Positions 1-6,152 of a stretch of DNA of 16,264 nucleotides are shown here, in pieces (position 1 is the first letter of the stretch; each line of letters begins with the position of its first letter). Origin of the DNA: Candidatus Cloacimonadota bacterium (GTDB lineage: Bacteria > Cloacimonadota > Cloacimonadia > JGIOTU-2); the NCBI GenBank assembly GCA_011043895.1, contig DRBZ01000036.1, positions 1-16,264 of the forward strand, written 5' to 3'. Position numbers and translations under genes: made by a program. The notes under the pieces are model-generated. The model did no database searches, was not told where the DNA came from, and saw nothing but the letters and a program-made list of their open reading frames with translations.

Positions 1-807
1 ATAGAGATTGCACGTGTTAATTATTCCAATGGTGATCCATATGGGTCTGGAAAATCTGTTGAATTAAATAACATTAATGATCCTGTAAATGGACGCCTAG
101 ACTATGCAGCAGATAAATATCATTCTTCAACCTCTACTTGGGGTGGAGATAATGGATCACCTGGAACAATGGGTGGTACCCTCCCTGTCATCCTCTCAAC
201 TTTCACCGCACAATATCTCAATAGCAAACCAACTCTTTACTGGCAAACTCAATCTGAAGAGGACAATATGGGCTGGTTCATCTACAGAAATACAATTGAA
301 GATTTCACCTCAGCAGAGAAGATAACAGGTATGATTGAGGGAAACGGCACAACAACGGTGCCGCAATCCTATATTTATGAGGATGCTGAAGAACTTCAAG
401 TCGAGCAGACCTATTATTATTGGCTCGAGAGTGTGGATTACAGCGGAACTATTCATCATTATGATAGGGTTGCACAGGTCACTATTCCTCATCCGAATGA
501 TCCCGGACAAAATGTTACTCCTCCTGTTGCTTACGATATTACTGCAGATCCGAACCCCTTCTCACAAAGCACCACAATTTCCTTTGCCCTCACACAAACC
601 GGTATGGTCGATTGTGCCATATACAATGTGAAAGGTGAGCTGATAAAATCTTATGCATCAATCATGGCAACTGCGGACGAGAAGGTTAAATTTGAATGGA
701 ATGGAAAAAATGATGCTGGTAAAATCTTTTCCAATGGAGTGTATCTCTATTCTATCAAGGTCAATGGTAAAGACTACGCAACTAGACGTATGATTTTGAT
801 GAAATAA
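1..807 (+). CDS. C-terminal part of a large exported protein with Fn3-like and type IX-like sorting domains (5' partial)
   Basis: The frame is open from base 1, so the N-terminus lies upstream of the window; 268 residues are visible. The first ~60 end in W-G-G-D-N-G-S-P-G, which resembles the end of a lamin-tail (LTD) domain. A linker starting LPVILSTFTA leads into an Fn3-like module with the familiar W-x-T-x-S-E-E-D-N-x-G-W-x-I-Y-R core (about residues 60-165). The last ~85 residues (P-N-P-F near the start, then I-Y-N-V-K-G, G-x-Y-L-Y and a closing R-R-M-I-L-M-K) form the FlgD-Ig-like/type A C-terminal domain. In FCB bacteria this domain routes proteins through the type IX secretion system to the cell surface. 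Secretion by that route is inferred; no T9SS gene is in this window. The N-terminal domains and enzymatic role cannot be read. The tandem stop TAATAA is followed by a terminator, so this gene ends its transcript. Confidence 0.85.
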   Translation: MEIARVNYSNGDPYGSGKSVELNNINDPVNGRLDYAADKYHSSTSTWGGDNGSPGTMGGTLPVILSTFTAQYLNSKPTLYWQTQSEEDNMGWFIYRNTIEDFTSAEKITGMIEGNGTTTVPQSYIYEDAEELQVEQTYYYWLESVDYSGTIHHYDRVAQVTIPHPNDPGQNVTPPVAYDITADPNPFSQSTTISFALTQTGMVDCAIYNVKGELIKSYASIMATADEKVKFEWNGKNDAGKIFSNGVYLYSIKVNGKDYATRRMILMK

Positions 808-863
808 TAACAAAAACAATCTCAATCCTATATCCCAACTTGGGAATGCAAGTATAAATTATC

Positions 864-892
864 GGGGCTGATTCGTTCAGCCCTTTTTCTTT
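864..892 (+). terminator. Rho-independent terminator
   Basis: A 7-bp GC-rich perfect stem (GGGCTGA at 865-871 and TCAGCCC at 877-883) with a 5-nt loop TTCGT is followed directly by a T-rich tract (TTTTTCTTT). It lies about 57 nt after the stop of the exported-protein gene and should end that transcript. A separate small palindrome, TCCCAA-C-TTGGGA at 833-845, precedes it and has no T tract. Confidence 0.9.
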
Positions 893-914
893 ACCACGCC
901 GTAATTTATATTAT

Positions 915-969
915 ATCCTCACCCTAACCATATCCTTGAAAGGAGAGGGAATATGAGGGAGAGGTTATA
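915..969. repeat. Interspersed 'CCTCACCCTAACC...GAGGGAGAGG' repeat unit
   Basis: The stretch starts with CCTCACCCTAACC and ends with GAGGGAGAGG, with an inner hairpin TATCCTT-GAA-AGGA (about 932-944). The arms are purine/pyrimidine complementary but imperfect. From memory, similar units recur in intergenic regions of unrelated bacterial genomes. I see only this copy here, so dispersed status is recalled knowledge and not shown by the window. Confidence 0.5.
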
Positions 970-979
970 TTTTATTGAA

Positions 980-997
980 CCCGACTTATAAGTCGGG
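980..997. repeat. 18-bp perfect palindrome CCCGACTTATAAGTCGGG
   Basis: CCCGACTTA at 980-988 is the exact reverse complement of TAAGTCGGG at 989-997, with no loop bases. On either strand no T-tract follows within 10 nt, so it is not a standard terminator. It sits between two other repeat units in the same gene-free stretch. It could be a short interspersed palindrome or a binding site for a dimeric protein. Nothing nearby identifies a ligand. Confidence 0.75.
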
Positions 998-1060
998 GCA
1001 ACACATATATTTACTTTATCTTGAATTGCTTCTATCAAGAGAAGGAAAAAAATAAGAAAG

Positions 1061-1181
1061 TTTGTCACCCTGAGCCGACATGTCGCAAGATATGGAGAGC
1101 CGAGGGATCTCGCAAGAACGATAGATTGTCAATCAGGGAGATCCTTCGGAGCAAGTAAACTTACTCTTCAAGGATGACAAA
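1061..1181. repeat. Long nested inverted repeat, GTCAYCCTGAG family, copy 1
   Basis: The outer arms are TTTGTCACCCT (1061-1071) and AGGATGACAAA (1171-1181), matching at 10 of 11 positions as inverted repeats. The inner arms GAGGGATCTC (about 1102-1111) and GAGATCCTTC (1138-1147) match at 9 of 10. The whole ~121-nt unit could fold into one long interrupted hairpin. It has no open frame and no flanking duplication that I can see, so it is best described as a non-autonomous palindromic interspersed element. Confidence 0.7.
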
Positions 1182-1196
1182 AATTTATGATAACTC

Positions 1197-1295
1197 TTGT
1201 CATTCTTAGCGGAGCGAAGAATTTCCCTAAAAAAAGAAAATCCGTTCATCTGAGTGATCTTTTGCAATAAACAGATTTTTACAGGAGGATGACAA
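1197..1295. repeat. Nested inverted repeat, GTCATYCTGAG family, copy 2
   Basis: The outer arms are TTGTCATTCT (1197-1206) and AGGATGACAA (1286-1295), inverted matches at 9 of 10 positions and nearly the same ends as the neighbouring unit at 1061-1181. The left half continues AGCGGAGCGAAGAATTTCCC, which parallels the GAG-rich inner part of copy 1. The two copies lie 15 nt apart in the same orientation. The right half has diverged, so the inner arms are weaker here. Confidence 0.6.
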
Positions 1296-1316
1296 TTATT
1301 GATATGTTACATCAGC

Positions 1317-1380
1317 GAAAATCTGTTCAATCTGAGTGAACTTATCCGCCTTCTGGCGGATCTGTGTCCTATCTATTTCC
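1317..1380 (-). repeat. Degenerate ACACAGAT-type repeat with internal 7-bp hairpin, overlapping a gene's 3' end
   Basis: On the minus strand the stretch reads ATAGGACACAGAT, a hairpin ATCCGCC-AGAA-GGCGGAT (1344-1361 on the plus strand) and then GAACAGATTTTCGC. It resembles a family of CACAGAT tandem motifs. The stop codon TAG of the radical SAM gene (1369-1371) lies inside the AAATAGATAGGACACAG part. The repeat therefore appears to supply the end of that reading frame. The hairpin is not followed by a T tract on the minus strand, so terminator function is unsupported. Confidence 0.5.
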
Positions 1381-2331
1381 CTTGAATGGTTTATCTTGGC
1401 TGAAGTCAGGTGAAAATTCAGTCTGGTCTTTTTTTGAAATAAAATCCTGGGGATATTGCACCAACATATTAGTAAATCCAAGACTCAAAGCATGTTCATA
1501 TACTTCTTCAAATTCATTCAACATAATTCGCCTTTTTAAAAACTGTAAATCAGCATTATTTTCTTTCATCAACCTTGCAGATGGGTAATACTGGGACATC
1601 AAACTGATGGGAATATCTTTACCAAATTCAATAAAGATCATCGACAACACATCCTTGGAATTCTGAATCTGCCCGGGAAGTATCAAATGACGAACCAGCA
1701 CACCTTTTGTCGCGATCGTGTTATTATCAATAAAGGAATCAAGGAATCCTTTTTGTCTGACCATCTCTATCAATGATACCAATGCCTGGTCGGGATAATC
1801 CTCTGCATGAGATAACAACTTTGCGAGTTGTCTATCTGCATATTTAAAATCCGGCATGTAGATATCAGCGTAGTTCTTGAGCATTTGTACTGATTCAATT
1901 TTCTGGTATCCCGAAGTATTATATAAAATGGGAATTCTGATACCATGATTTCTAAGGATTTTTACAATTTCGATTGTATGAGGGAAAAAATGATCGGGTG
2001 TAACAAAGTTCACATTGTGAATGCCGTGGGATTGGATCAACTTTTCAATTCTATTTTCGACCTCTTCGCTTGTATAATAGTTGCCCATACCATCAAAGGA
2101 GATCTGGTAATTTTGGCAGAAACAACACTTCAGTGAACAGCCAGTGAAAAAGATAGTTCCAGAACCATTCGTGCCCGATATGGGGGGTTCCTCGCCAAAA
2201 TGGGCTCCAATACTTGAAATACGAAGTTGTTCAGTTTCTCCGCAGAAACCGATTTTTCCCTGAGTTCGATCGACCATGCAATTGCGTGGACAGAGGGTGC
2301 ATTTTTTATAAAAAATCGTTGAAGATTTCAT
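1369..2331 (-). CDS. Radical SAM protein of the PflA-like (PflX/COG1313) family
   Basis: The 320-residue protein carries the radical SAM motif C65-S-L-K-C69-C-F-C72 (CxxxCxxC), which holds the [4Fe-4S] cluster that cleaves S-adenosylmethionine. An N-terminal group C11, C14, C18 and C30 resembles extra cluster or metal ligands seen in this family. The segments S-F-D-G-M-G and N-V-N-F-V-T-P-D-H fit the PflA/PflX TIM-barrel fold. These proteins resemble pyruvate formate-lyase activases, but no glycyl-radical enzyme is nearby and the substrate is unknown. The start ATG at 2331 is the first in the frame and leaves a 52-nt gap from rfaE2, so cotranscription with rfaE1-rfaE2 is possible. The last residues (about 300-320, Lys/Asp/Gln-rich) overlap a repeat unit and may not belong to the conserved fold. 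Family assignment is firm; function is open. Confidence 0.85.
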   Translation of the reverse strand: MKSSTIFYKKCTLCPRNCMVDRTQGKIGFCGETEQLRISSIGAHFGEEPPISGTNGSGTIFFTGCSLKCCFCQNYQISFDGMGNYYTSEEVENRIEKLIQSHGIHNVNFVTPDHFFPHTIEIVKILRNHGIRIPILYNTSGYQKIESVQMLKNYADIYMPDFKYADRQLAKLLSHAEDYPDQALVSLIEMVRQKGFLDSFIDNNTIATKGVLVRHLILPGQIQNSKDVLSMIFIEFGKDIPISLMSQYYPSARLMKENNADLQFLKRRIMLNEFEEVYEHALSLGFTNMLVQYPQDFISKKDQTEFSPDFSQDKPFKGNR

Positions 2332-2352
2332 AAAGTCATTTGTAATTTACAA

Positions 2353-2379
2353 CCTCTGTGCTCTATGTGAACTCTGTGA
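2353..2379 (-). repeat. CTCTGTG-type short repeat 3' of rfaE2
   Basis: The plus strand reads CCTCTGTG, CTCTATGTG and ACTCTGTG in close succession; on the minus strand this is CACAGAGTTCACATAGAGCACAGAGG. It begins just past the rfaE2 stop codon. The flanking 14-mer TTTGTAATTTACAA (2339-2352) recurs at 8950-8963. Related copies lie at 4031-4054 and, more loosely, 1317-1380. Confidence 0.55.
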
Positions 2380-2383
2380 TGAG

Positions 2384-2848
2384 TTATAGATTTTTGATTT
2401 TCTCAATAATATCGGTGGTGGATTTCCCTTCGATGAAATGTAGACTTCTCACCTCACCACCTCGGTCAAGCACAATATCACTACCAACGATATCATCGAC
2501 TGCCCAATCGCCACCTTTGACCAGCACATCGGGTTGTGATATTCTGATAAGTTCGTATGGTGTGTCCTCATCAAAGATACAAACATAATCAACTGCAATA
2601 AGATTATCCAGCACTACTGCACGATCCTGTTCATAATTAATCGGACGATCAACACCTTTTAGACGTCTAACTGAGTTATCGCTGTTCAATCCAATGATGA
2701 GAATATCACCCAGTTTTTTTGCTTCATTAAGATATTCAACATGACCGCGATGGATAAGATCGAAACAGCCGTTTGTGAAGACGATCTTCCGTTCGGCTTT
2801 GTGTAACTCTTGAGTTATTTCTGCGAGTTCTTCTCTTGTGACTATCAT
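2384..2848 (-). CDS. rfaE2: D-glycero-beta-D-manno-heptose 1-phosphate adenylyltransferase
   Basis: This 154-residue cytidylyltransferase-fold enzyme transfers AMP from ATP to heptose 1-phosphate to give ADP-heptose, the precursor of the LPS inner core, in the cytoplasm. The nucleotide-binding signature is T-N-G-C-F-D-x-I-H33-R-G-H36. R-P-I-N with downstream D-R-A (69-77), V-L-V-K-G-G-D-W (108-115) and the G-K-S-T-T loop (141-145) match the family. It corresponds to the C-terminal domain of the fused HldE enzyme but is free-standing here. The start ATG overlaps the rfaE1 stop by 4 nt (ATGA), so the two are very likely translationally coupled. The length is normal for the separate form. The phosphatase step between the two enzymes (GmhB) is not in the window. 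Confidence 0.95.
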   Translation of the reverse strand: MIVTREELAEITQELHKAERKIVFTNGCFDLIHRGHVEYLNEAKKLGDILIIGLNSDNSVRRLKGVDRPINYEQDRAVVLDNLIAVDYVCIFDEDTPYELIRISQPDVLVKGGDWAVDDIVGSDIVLDRGGEVRSLHFIEGKSTTDIIEKIKNL

Positions 2849-3840
2849 GTGTTATTCCATTTTTTAAATGATGCGAGGATCTCTGCTGGAGATGCTGTAG
2901 CTGCTCCAACTTTGCCACACACCACACCGGCTGCATGGTTTGCAATGATGGACGCTTCTTTAATATCACATCCAGCGGACAATCCCAGCATAAGAGTGCT
3001 GATCACGGTGTCTCCAGCGCCGGAAACATCATACACTTCCTGGGAAAAAGTTGGAATAAGCCAGTTCCTTTTTTGATCATCATATATGAACATCCCTTTT
3101 GAACCAAGTGTAATGACGATGTAGGAGCAGTGTAGTTTATCCATCAGTTTTTGGGCAACTACCTGCAGATCATCATCATGCTCAATATCGAATTGAAGAT
3201 TCTTTTCTGCTTCCAGCTTGTTCGGCTTGAATACTGTGACATCCTTGTATTCGAAGAAGTTCTTTGCTTTTGGATCAACACCGATCGGAATATCATGTTC
3301 TTTTGCAAGGGATGTAAAAAAATGAATTAATTTCTTGGAGAGCAATCCTTTATTATAATCCTGTAAGATAATTCCATCTATCTCTTCTATTTTTTTTTCG
3401 GCATATGCTTTAATTTTTTTATACCCCTCACTATCGAGTTCGTCATCCTTTTCGAAATCTATTCGAACAAGCTGCTGGCTACGTGCGATCACGCGGGTTT
3501 TCTGTGTAGTGGGATGATTACAACTTGCTACAATGCCTTCATCAGAAATGTGATTTTCAATAAACATCTGTTTTAGCTTACTTCCGTTTTCATCCTCACC
3601 CACCATACCGATGATCAAAGGTTCAGCTCCAAGCGCTTTGATATTCTGTGCGACATTTGCAGCGCCACCAGGACCGAACTTCTCATTTTCAACCTTCACG
3701 ACCTGCACCGGAGCTTCAGGTGATATTCTTTCAACATCTCCGATAATATAATGATCGAGCATAAGATCGCCAACGACCAAGATCTTTTTAGTCTGAATCT
3801 TATTAAATATTTCATTGAGTTTTATTTCATCTAACTGCAT
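2845..3840 (-). CDS. rfaE1: D-glycero-beta-D-manno-heptose-7-phosphate kinase
   Basis: This 331-residue PfkB/ribokinase-family kinase phosphorylates heptose 7-phosphate at C1, the step before GmhB and RfaE2 in ADP-heptose synthesis. The N-terminal G-D-L-M-L-D-H (24-30), G-P-G-G-A-A-N-V-A (56-64), and the C-terminal catalytic S-G-A-G-D277 anion-hole motif are all present. The ATP-side segment V-I-T-L-G-S-K-G lies before it. The start ATG at 3840 is supported by an AGGAG Shine-Dalgarno sequence (3845-3849 on the plus strand) with 4-nt spacing, one of the clearest in the window. The gene forms an rfaE1-rfaE2 pair with a 4-nt overlap, equal to a split HldE. The 249-bp gap upstream suggests its own promoter, though I could not pick a convincing one. 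Confidence 0.95.
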   Translation of the reverse strand: MQLDEIKLNEIFNKIQTKKILVVGDLMLDHYIIGDVERISPEAPVQVVKVENEKFGPGGAANVAQNIKALGAEPLIIGMVGEDENGSKLKQMFIENHISDEGIVASCNHPTTQKTRVIARSQQLVRIDFEKDDELDSEGYKKIKAYAEKKIEEIDGIILQDYNKGLLSKKLIHFFTSLAKEHDIPIGVDPKAKNFFEYKDVTVFKPNKLEAEKNLQFDIEHDDDLQVVAQKLMDKLHCSYIVITLGSKGMFIYDDQKRNWLIPTFSQEVYDVSGAGDTVISTLMLGLSAGCDIKEASIIANHAAGVVCGKVGAATASPAEILASFKKWNNT

Positions 3841-4089
3841 ATTACTCCTATTTTATCCATCCGGTTACTCATCGCTCTACTGTGACAAACGAAAGTCACC
3901 TATTTCAACATTTGCTGACACAACAGAACCGGTAAGCTGTGGCAAGGTAGGTGGATACACACATAAGTTGATTTTGTTATACATTATTATCATCTACCTA
4001 CATAATTTATATAATTTGATAATTTCTTTACTCTGTGTTCTCTGCGGTGAATCCAGGTTTTTGTTATTTTTTAGTTTTTCGAGGTTCAT
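3841..4089 (-). promoter_or_regulatory. Gap between purF and rfaE1; probable rfaE1 leader without a clear promoter
   Basis: On the minus strand this 249-bp stretch holds, in order, a CACAGAG-type repeat close behind purF, an AT-rich segment around 3965-4030, and a small GTGAC...GTCAC inverted repeat near 3882-3898. The AGGAG ribosome site of rfaE1 follows. No canonical -35/-10 pair with proper spacing was found and no coding frame is credible. A promoter here is inferred from gap length and the fresh Shine-Dalgarno sequence. Confidence 0.3.
4031..4054 (-). repeat. CTCTGTG-type short repeat 3' of purF
   Basis: The plus strand reads CTCTGTGTTCTCTGCGGTGA; the minus strand therefore reads as ACCGCAGAGAACACAGAG, a motif seen as dispersed intergenic repeats in many bacterial genomes. 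It lies about 36 nt after the purF stop in the same orientation as the copy behind rfaE2. Confidence 0.55.
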
Positions 4090-5472
4090 TTATTCTTTTA
4101 GACAAATTGGATAATTCCCATCAAAGCATGCAAAGCAGAAATTTTTCTTATCTTTTACAAGATTTTTCAATTCTTCTACTTCCAAATATCGAAGCGAATC
4201 AGCTTTCAGATACTTTGCAATATCTTCAACTTTTTTCTGATTTGCGATTAATTCTTCGTATGTTGGGGTGTCGATTCCGTAGAAGCAGGGATATTTGACC
4301 ATTGGAGAACCAATTCGCACATGAACCTCTTTTGCACCATGAGATCGAACAATTTTTACGATTTTTTGCAGGGTTGTTCCTCGCACGATGGAATCATCGA
4401 TAAGTGTCACAACTTTACCTTCGAGATAGCCGGGTAGGGGATTGAATTTCTGAACGACATTCTCATCCCGAATCGTCTGCTCTGGAGCAATAAATGTTCT
4501 ACCAACATAGTGATTTCTTATCAATGCAAGACTGAACTCGACATTCATTTCTCTGGCATAACCAAGGGCAATGAAATTACTTGAGTCTGGAACAGGAACT
4601 ACAATGTCGGGTATTATCGTTTCTTCCTTTGCTAATTGTTTTCCCAGGGATTCTCGGAAAGAATAGACAGAGTGCTCATACACGACACTGTCCGGGCGTG
4701 AGAAATAGATCAATTCAAACACACAATGAGCAGTTTTATCTTGTGTGCGATACTCATTGGGATTCAGTTTATATGATGTTAATCCATCATTACTTATATG
4801 AAGTATTTCTGCAGGTGCGACTTCTTTTACAAATGATGCTTTCATGATATCAATACAGCAGGATTCTGAAGCGAAAACATAGGTTTCATCATCGATTTCA
4901 CCGAAGATAAAAGGACGGTTGCCATGTGGATCGCGAAAGGCATAGAATTCATCCTTCACAAGCAGGACTGTTGAAAAAGAACCCTTGAAGCTCTTCATCA
5001 CGCTTTTAATCGAATCTATGATAGAAAGACCATCTTTTTCATGTTTATAAACGATGTATTTAAGAATTAACTCGCCATCATTACCGGATTCAAAAAGAAC
5101 ATTTTTCTTTTTAAGATCTGATCTTAATTCTTTATAATTAACCAAATCTCCGTTGCTTGCAAGAGCGTATTGTGCACCGGACAGGTTGTTCAAAACGTGT
5201 GGTTGAGCATTCTGAATATCAGAAGACCCTTTTGTGGGATAACGGACATGTCCGATCGCAACATGAGATCTCATGTCTCTGAGTTTATCTTCATGAAATA
5301 CTTCTTTTACAAGGCCCATTTTTTTTATTAGCTGTAACTGTGTTCCATCATAATATACAATTCCGCAACTTTCCTGTCCACGATGCTGTTCAGCAAAGAG
5401 TCCAAGCACAGCGAGTTTGCTTGCAGTTTTCAGTTTAAGATTTTTCTGATAAATGCCGATAATACCGCACAT
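4090..5472 (-). CDS. purF: Amidophosphoribosyltransferase (glutamine PRPP amidotransferase)
   Basis: It catalyses the first committed step of purine synthesis: PRPP plus glutamine give phosphoribosylamine. The 460-residue protein begins M-C2-G-I-I-G, so the N-terminal nucleophile Cys2 needs only Met removal and there is no propeptide. The class II glutaminase domain (1 to ~230) includes H-R-G-Q-E and S-N-G-D-L. The phosphoribosyltransferase domain has the PRPP loop V-T-L-I-D-D-S-I-V-R-G-T-T (355-367). Cysteines C250, C396, C446 and C449 sit where the B. subtilis-type enzyme binds its [4Fe-4S] cluster (C-V-F-E-x-I-Y-F, P-C-F-Y-G-I-D, C-F-A-C-F-D-G), so this is the iron-sulphur form, which is oxygen-labile in Bacillus. 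The stop of plsY is 2 nt upstream, implying one transcript; no other pur gene is present. No Shine-Dalgarno sequence is evident. Confidence 0.96.
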   Translation of the reverse strand: MCGIIGIYQKNLKLKTASKLAVLGLFAEQHRGQESCGIVYYDGTQLQLIKKMGLVKEVFHEDKLRDMRSHVAIGHVRYPTKGSSDIQNAQPHVLNNLSGAQYALASNGDLVNYKELRSDLKKKNVLFESGNDGELILKYIVYKHEKDGLSIIDSIKSVMKSFKGSFSTVLLVKDEFYAFRDPHGNRPFIFGEIDDETYVFASESCCIDIMKASFVKEVAPAEILHISNDGLTSYKLNPNEYRTQDKTAHCVFELIYFSRPDSVVYEHSVYSFRESLGKQLAKEETIIPDIVVPVPDSSNFIALGYAREMNVEFSLALIRNHYVGRTFIAPEQTIRDENVVQKFNPLPGYLEGKVVTLIDDSIVRGTTLQKIVKIVRSHGAKEVHVRIGSPMVKYPCFYGIDTPTYEELIANQKKVEDIAKYLKADSLRYLEVEELKNLVKDKKNFCFACFDGNYPICLKE

Positions 5473-5474
5473 GA

Positions 5475-6152
5475 TTATTCTTTTGTCTTTTTTCTAAAGG
5501 TAATTTTATGTTCTTCACCTCTTCTCAAACGGGAGATGTTTTCCTTATGACGGAATATAATAAGCGCTGCGATGAGTGTGGTGAGGATCAAGAGGGGATA
5601 TTCTTGAAAACCTGGAATGTTTCGTATCAACTCAACAATGAAAAATGTTATGATAGCAGAGAGAGAGGCAAGAGAGATATATTTTGAAATTGCTGCTACT
5701 AGTATAAAAACACAAAAGGCAATAATTGATGGGATAGGAAGAAGGTTGACGAAAACACCTCCACCTGTTGCCATACCCTTTCCTCCCTTAAAATTCAGGA
5801 ATATGGGATATATGTGCCCGATAATCGCAACGATACCGATGGCAACGAGAGAAAACTGAAAGATCTGAGGATTTGAATAATTAAAACAGGGATTACAACC
5901 GAGTATAGTGGTTTTGCACGATCGCAGGAGGAGATAACGACCAATCTCAAGTGCAAGGAATCCTTTGAAGAAGTCAAAGACAAGGGAAATAATTCCTGGT
6001 ACAACGCCAAGTATGCGAAGTACATTTGTTGCACCGATATTCTTACTGCCATGATCTCGGATATCAATTTTTCTAATTAATTTACCCAGTATAAAACCAC
6101 TTGGAATTGCTCCTAAAAGATACGAAATTAAAAGTGCAGCAAATAGTATCAC
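5475..6152 (-). CDS. plsY: Acyl-phosphate:glycerol-3-phosphate acyltransferase
   Basis: This inner-membrane enzyme moves the acyl group from acyl-phosphate to glycerol 3-phosphate, making lysophosphatidic acid for phospholipid synthesis. Its three loop motifs are visible: A-I-P-S-G-F near 15-20, G-S-K-N-I-G-A-T-N (35-43), and G-G-K-G-M-A-T (123-129). G-H-I-Y-P-I-F lies before the last. Hydrophobic segments around 2-24, 50-72, 100-118, 130-155 and 160-200 fit the usual multi-spanning fold. Translation starts at GTG, overlapping the der stop by 4 nt (GTGA). At 225 residues it is slightly long: a loop at about 77-97 holds three cysteines (C79, C86, C89) where the family normally has a short connection. 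It is probably cotranscribed with der upstream and purF downstream. Confidence 0.95.
   Translation of the reverse strand: MILFAALLISYLLGAIPSGFILGKLIRKIDIRDHGSKNIGATNVLRILGVVPGIISLVFDFFKGFLALEIGRYLLLRSCKTTILGCNPCFNYSNPQIFQFSLVAIGIVAIIGHIYPIFLNFKGGKGMATGGGVFVNLLPIPSIIAFCVFILVAAISKYISLASLSAIITFFIVELIRNIPGFQEYPLLILTTLIAALIIFRHKENISRLRRGEEHKITFRKKTKE

Larger units (their letters stand above)
808..1368. other. Non-coding, repeat-rich intergenic region between convergent genes
   Basis: No credible gene is present in these 561 bases; the short open frames lack codon bias and recognisable products. The plus-strand gene on the left and the minus-strand gene on the right converge here. The region holds a terminator near its left edge and then at least four different palindromic or interspersed repeat units, listed separately, that together fill most of it. 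No promoter or RNA gene is evident. Confidence 0.8.

Noticed and set aside
1344..1361. Hairpin ATCCGCC-TTCT-GGCGGAT as a terminator for the radical SAM gene
   Set aside because: No T tract follows the stem on the minus strand, and the hairpin is embedded in a repeat-like unit.
808..1368. Direct-repeat CRISPR array in the repeat-rich gap
   Set aside because: The units are unlike one another, palindromic and irregularly spaced, with no constant repeat/spacer pattern and no cas gene nearby.
3945..4000. GGTAGGTGGAT...ATCTACCTAC as a structured leader of rfaE1
   Set aside because: It pairs well only on the plus strand, has a loop of more than 30 nt, and is interrupted by an A-C mismatch on the strand that would be transcribed into rfaE1.
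5617..5859. Plus-strand open frames inside plsY, der and lon
   Set aside because: They are antisense or out-of-frame shadows of conserved genes, with no ribosome site or recognisable protein.
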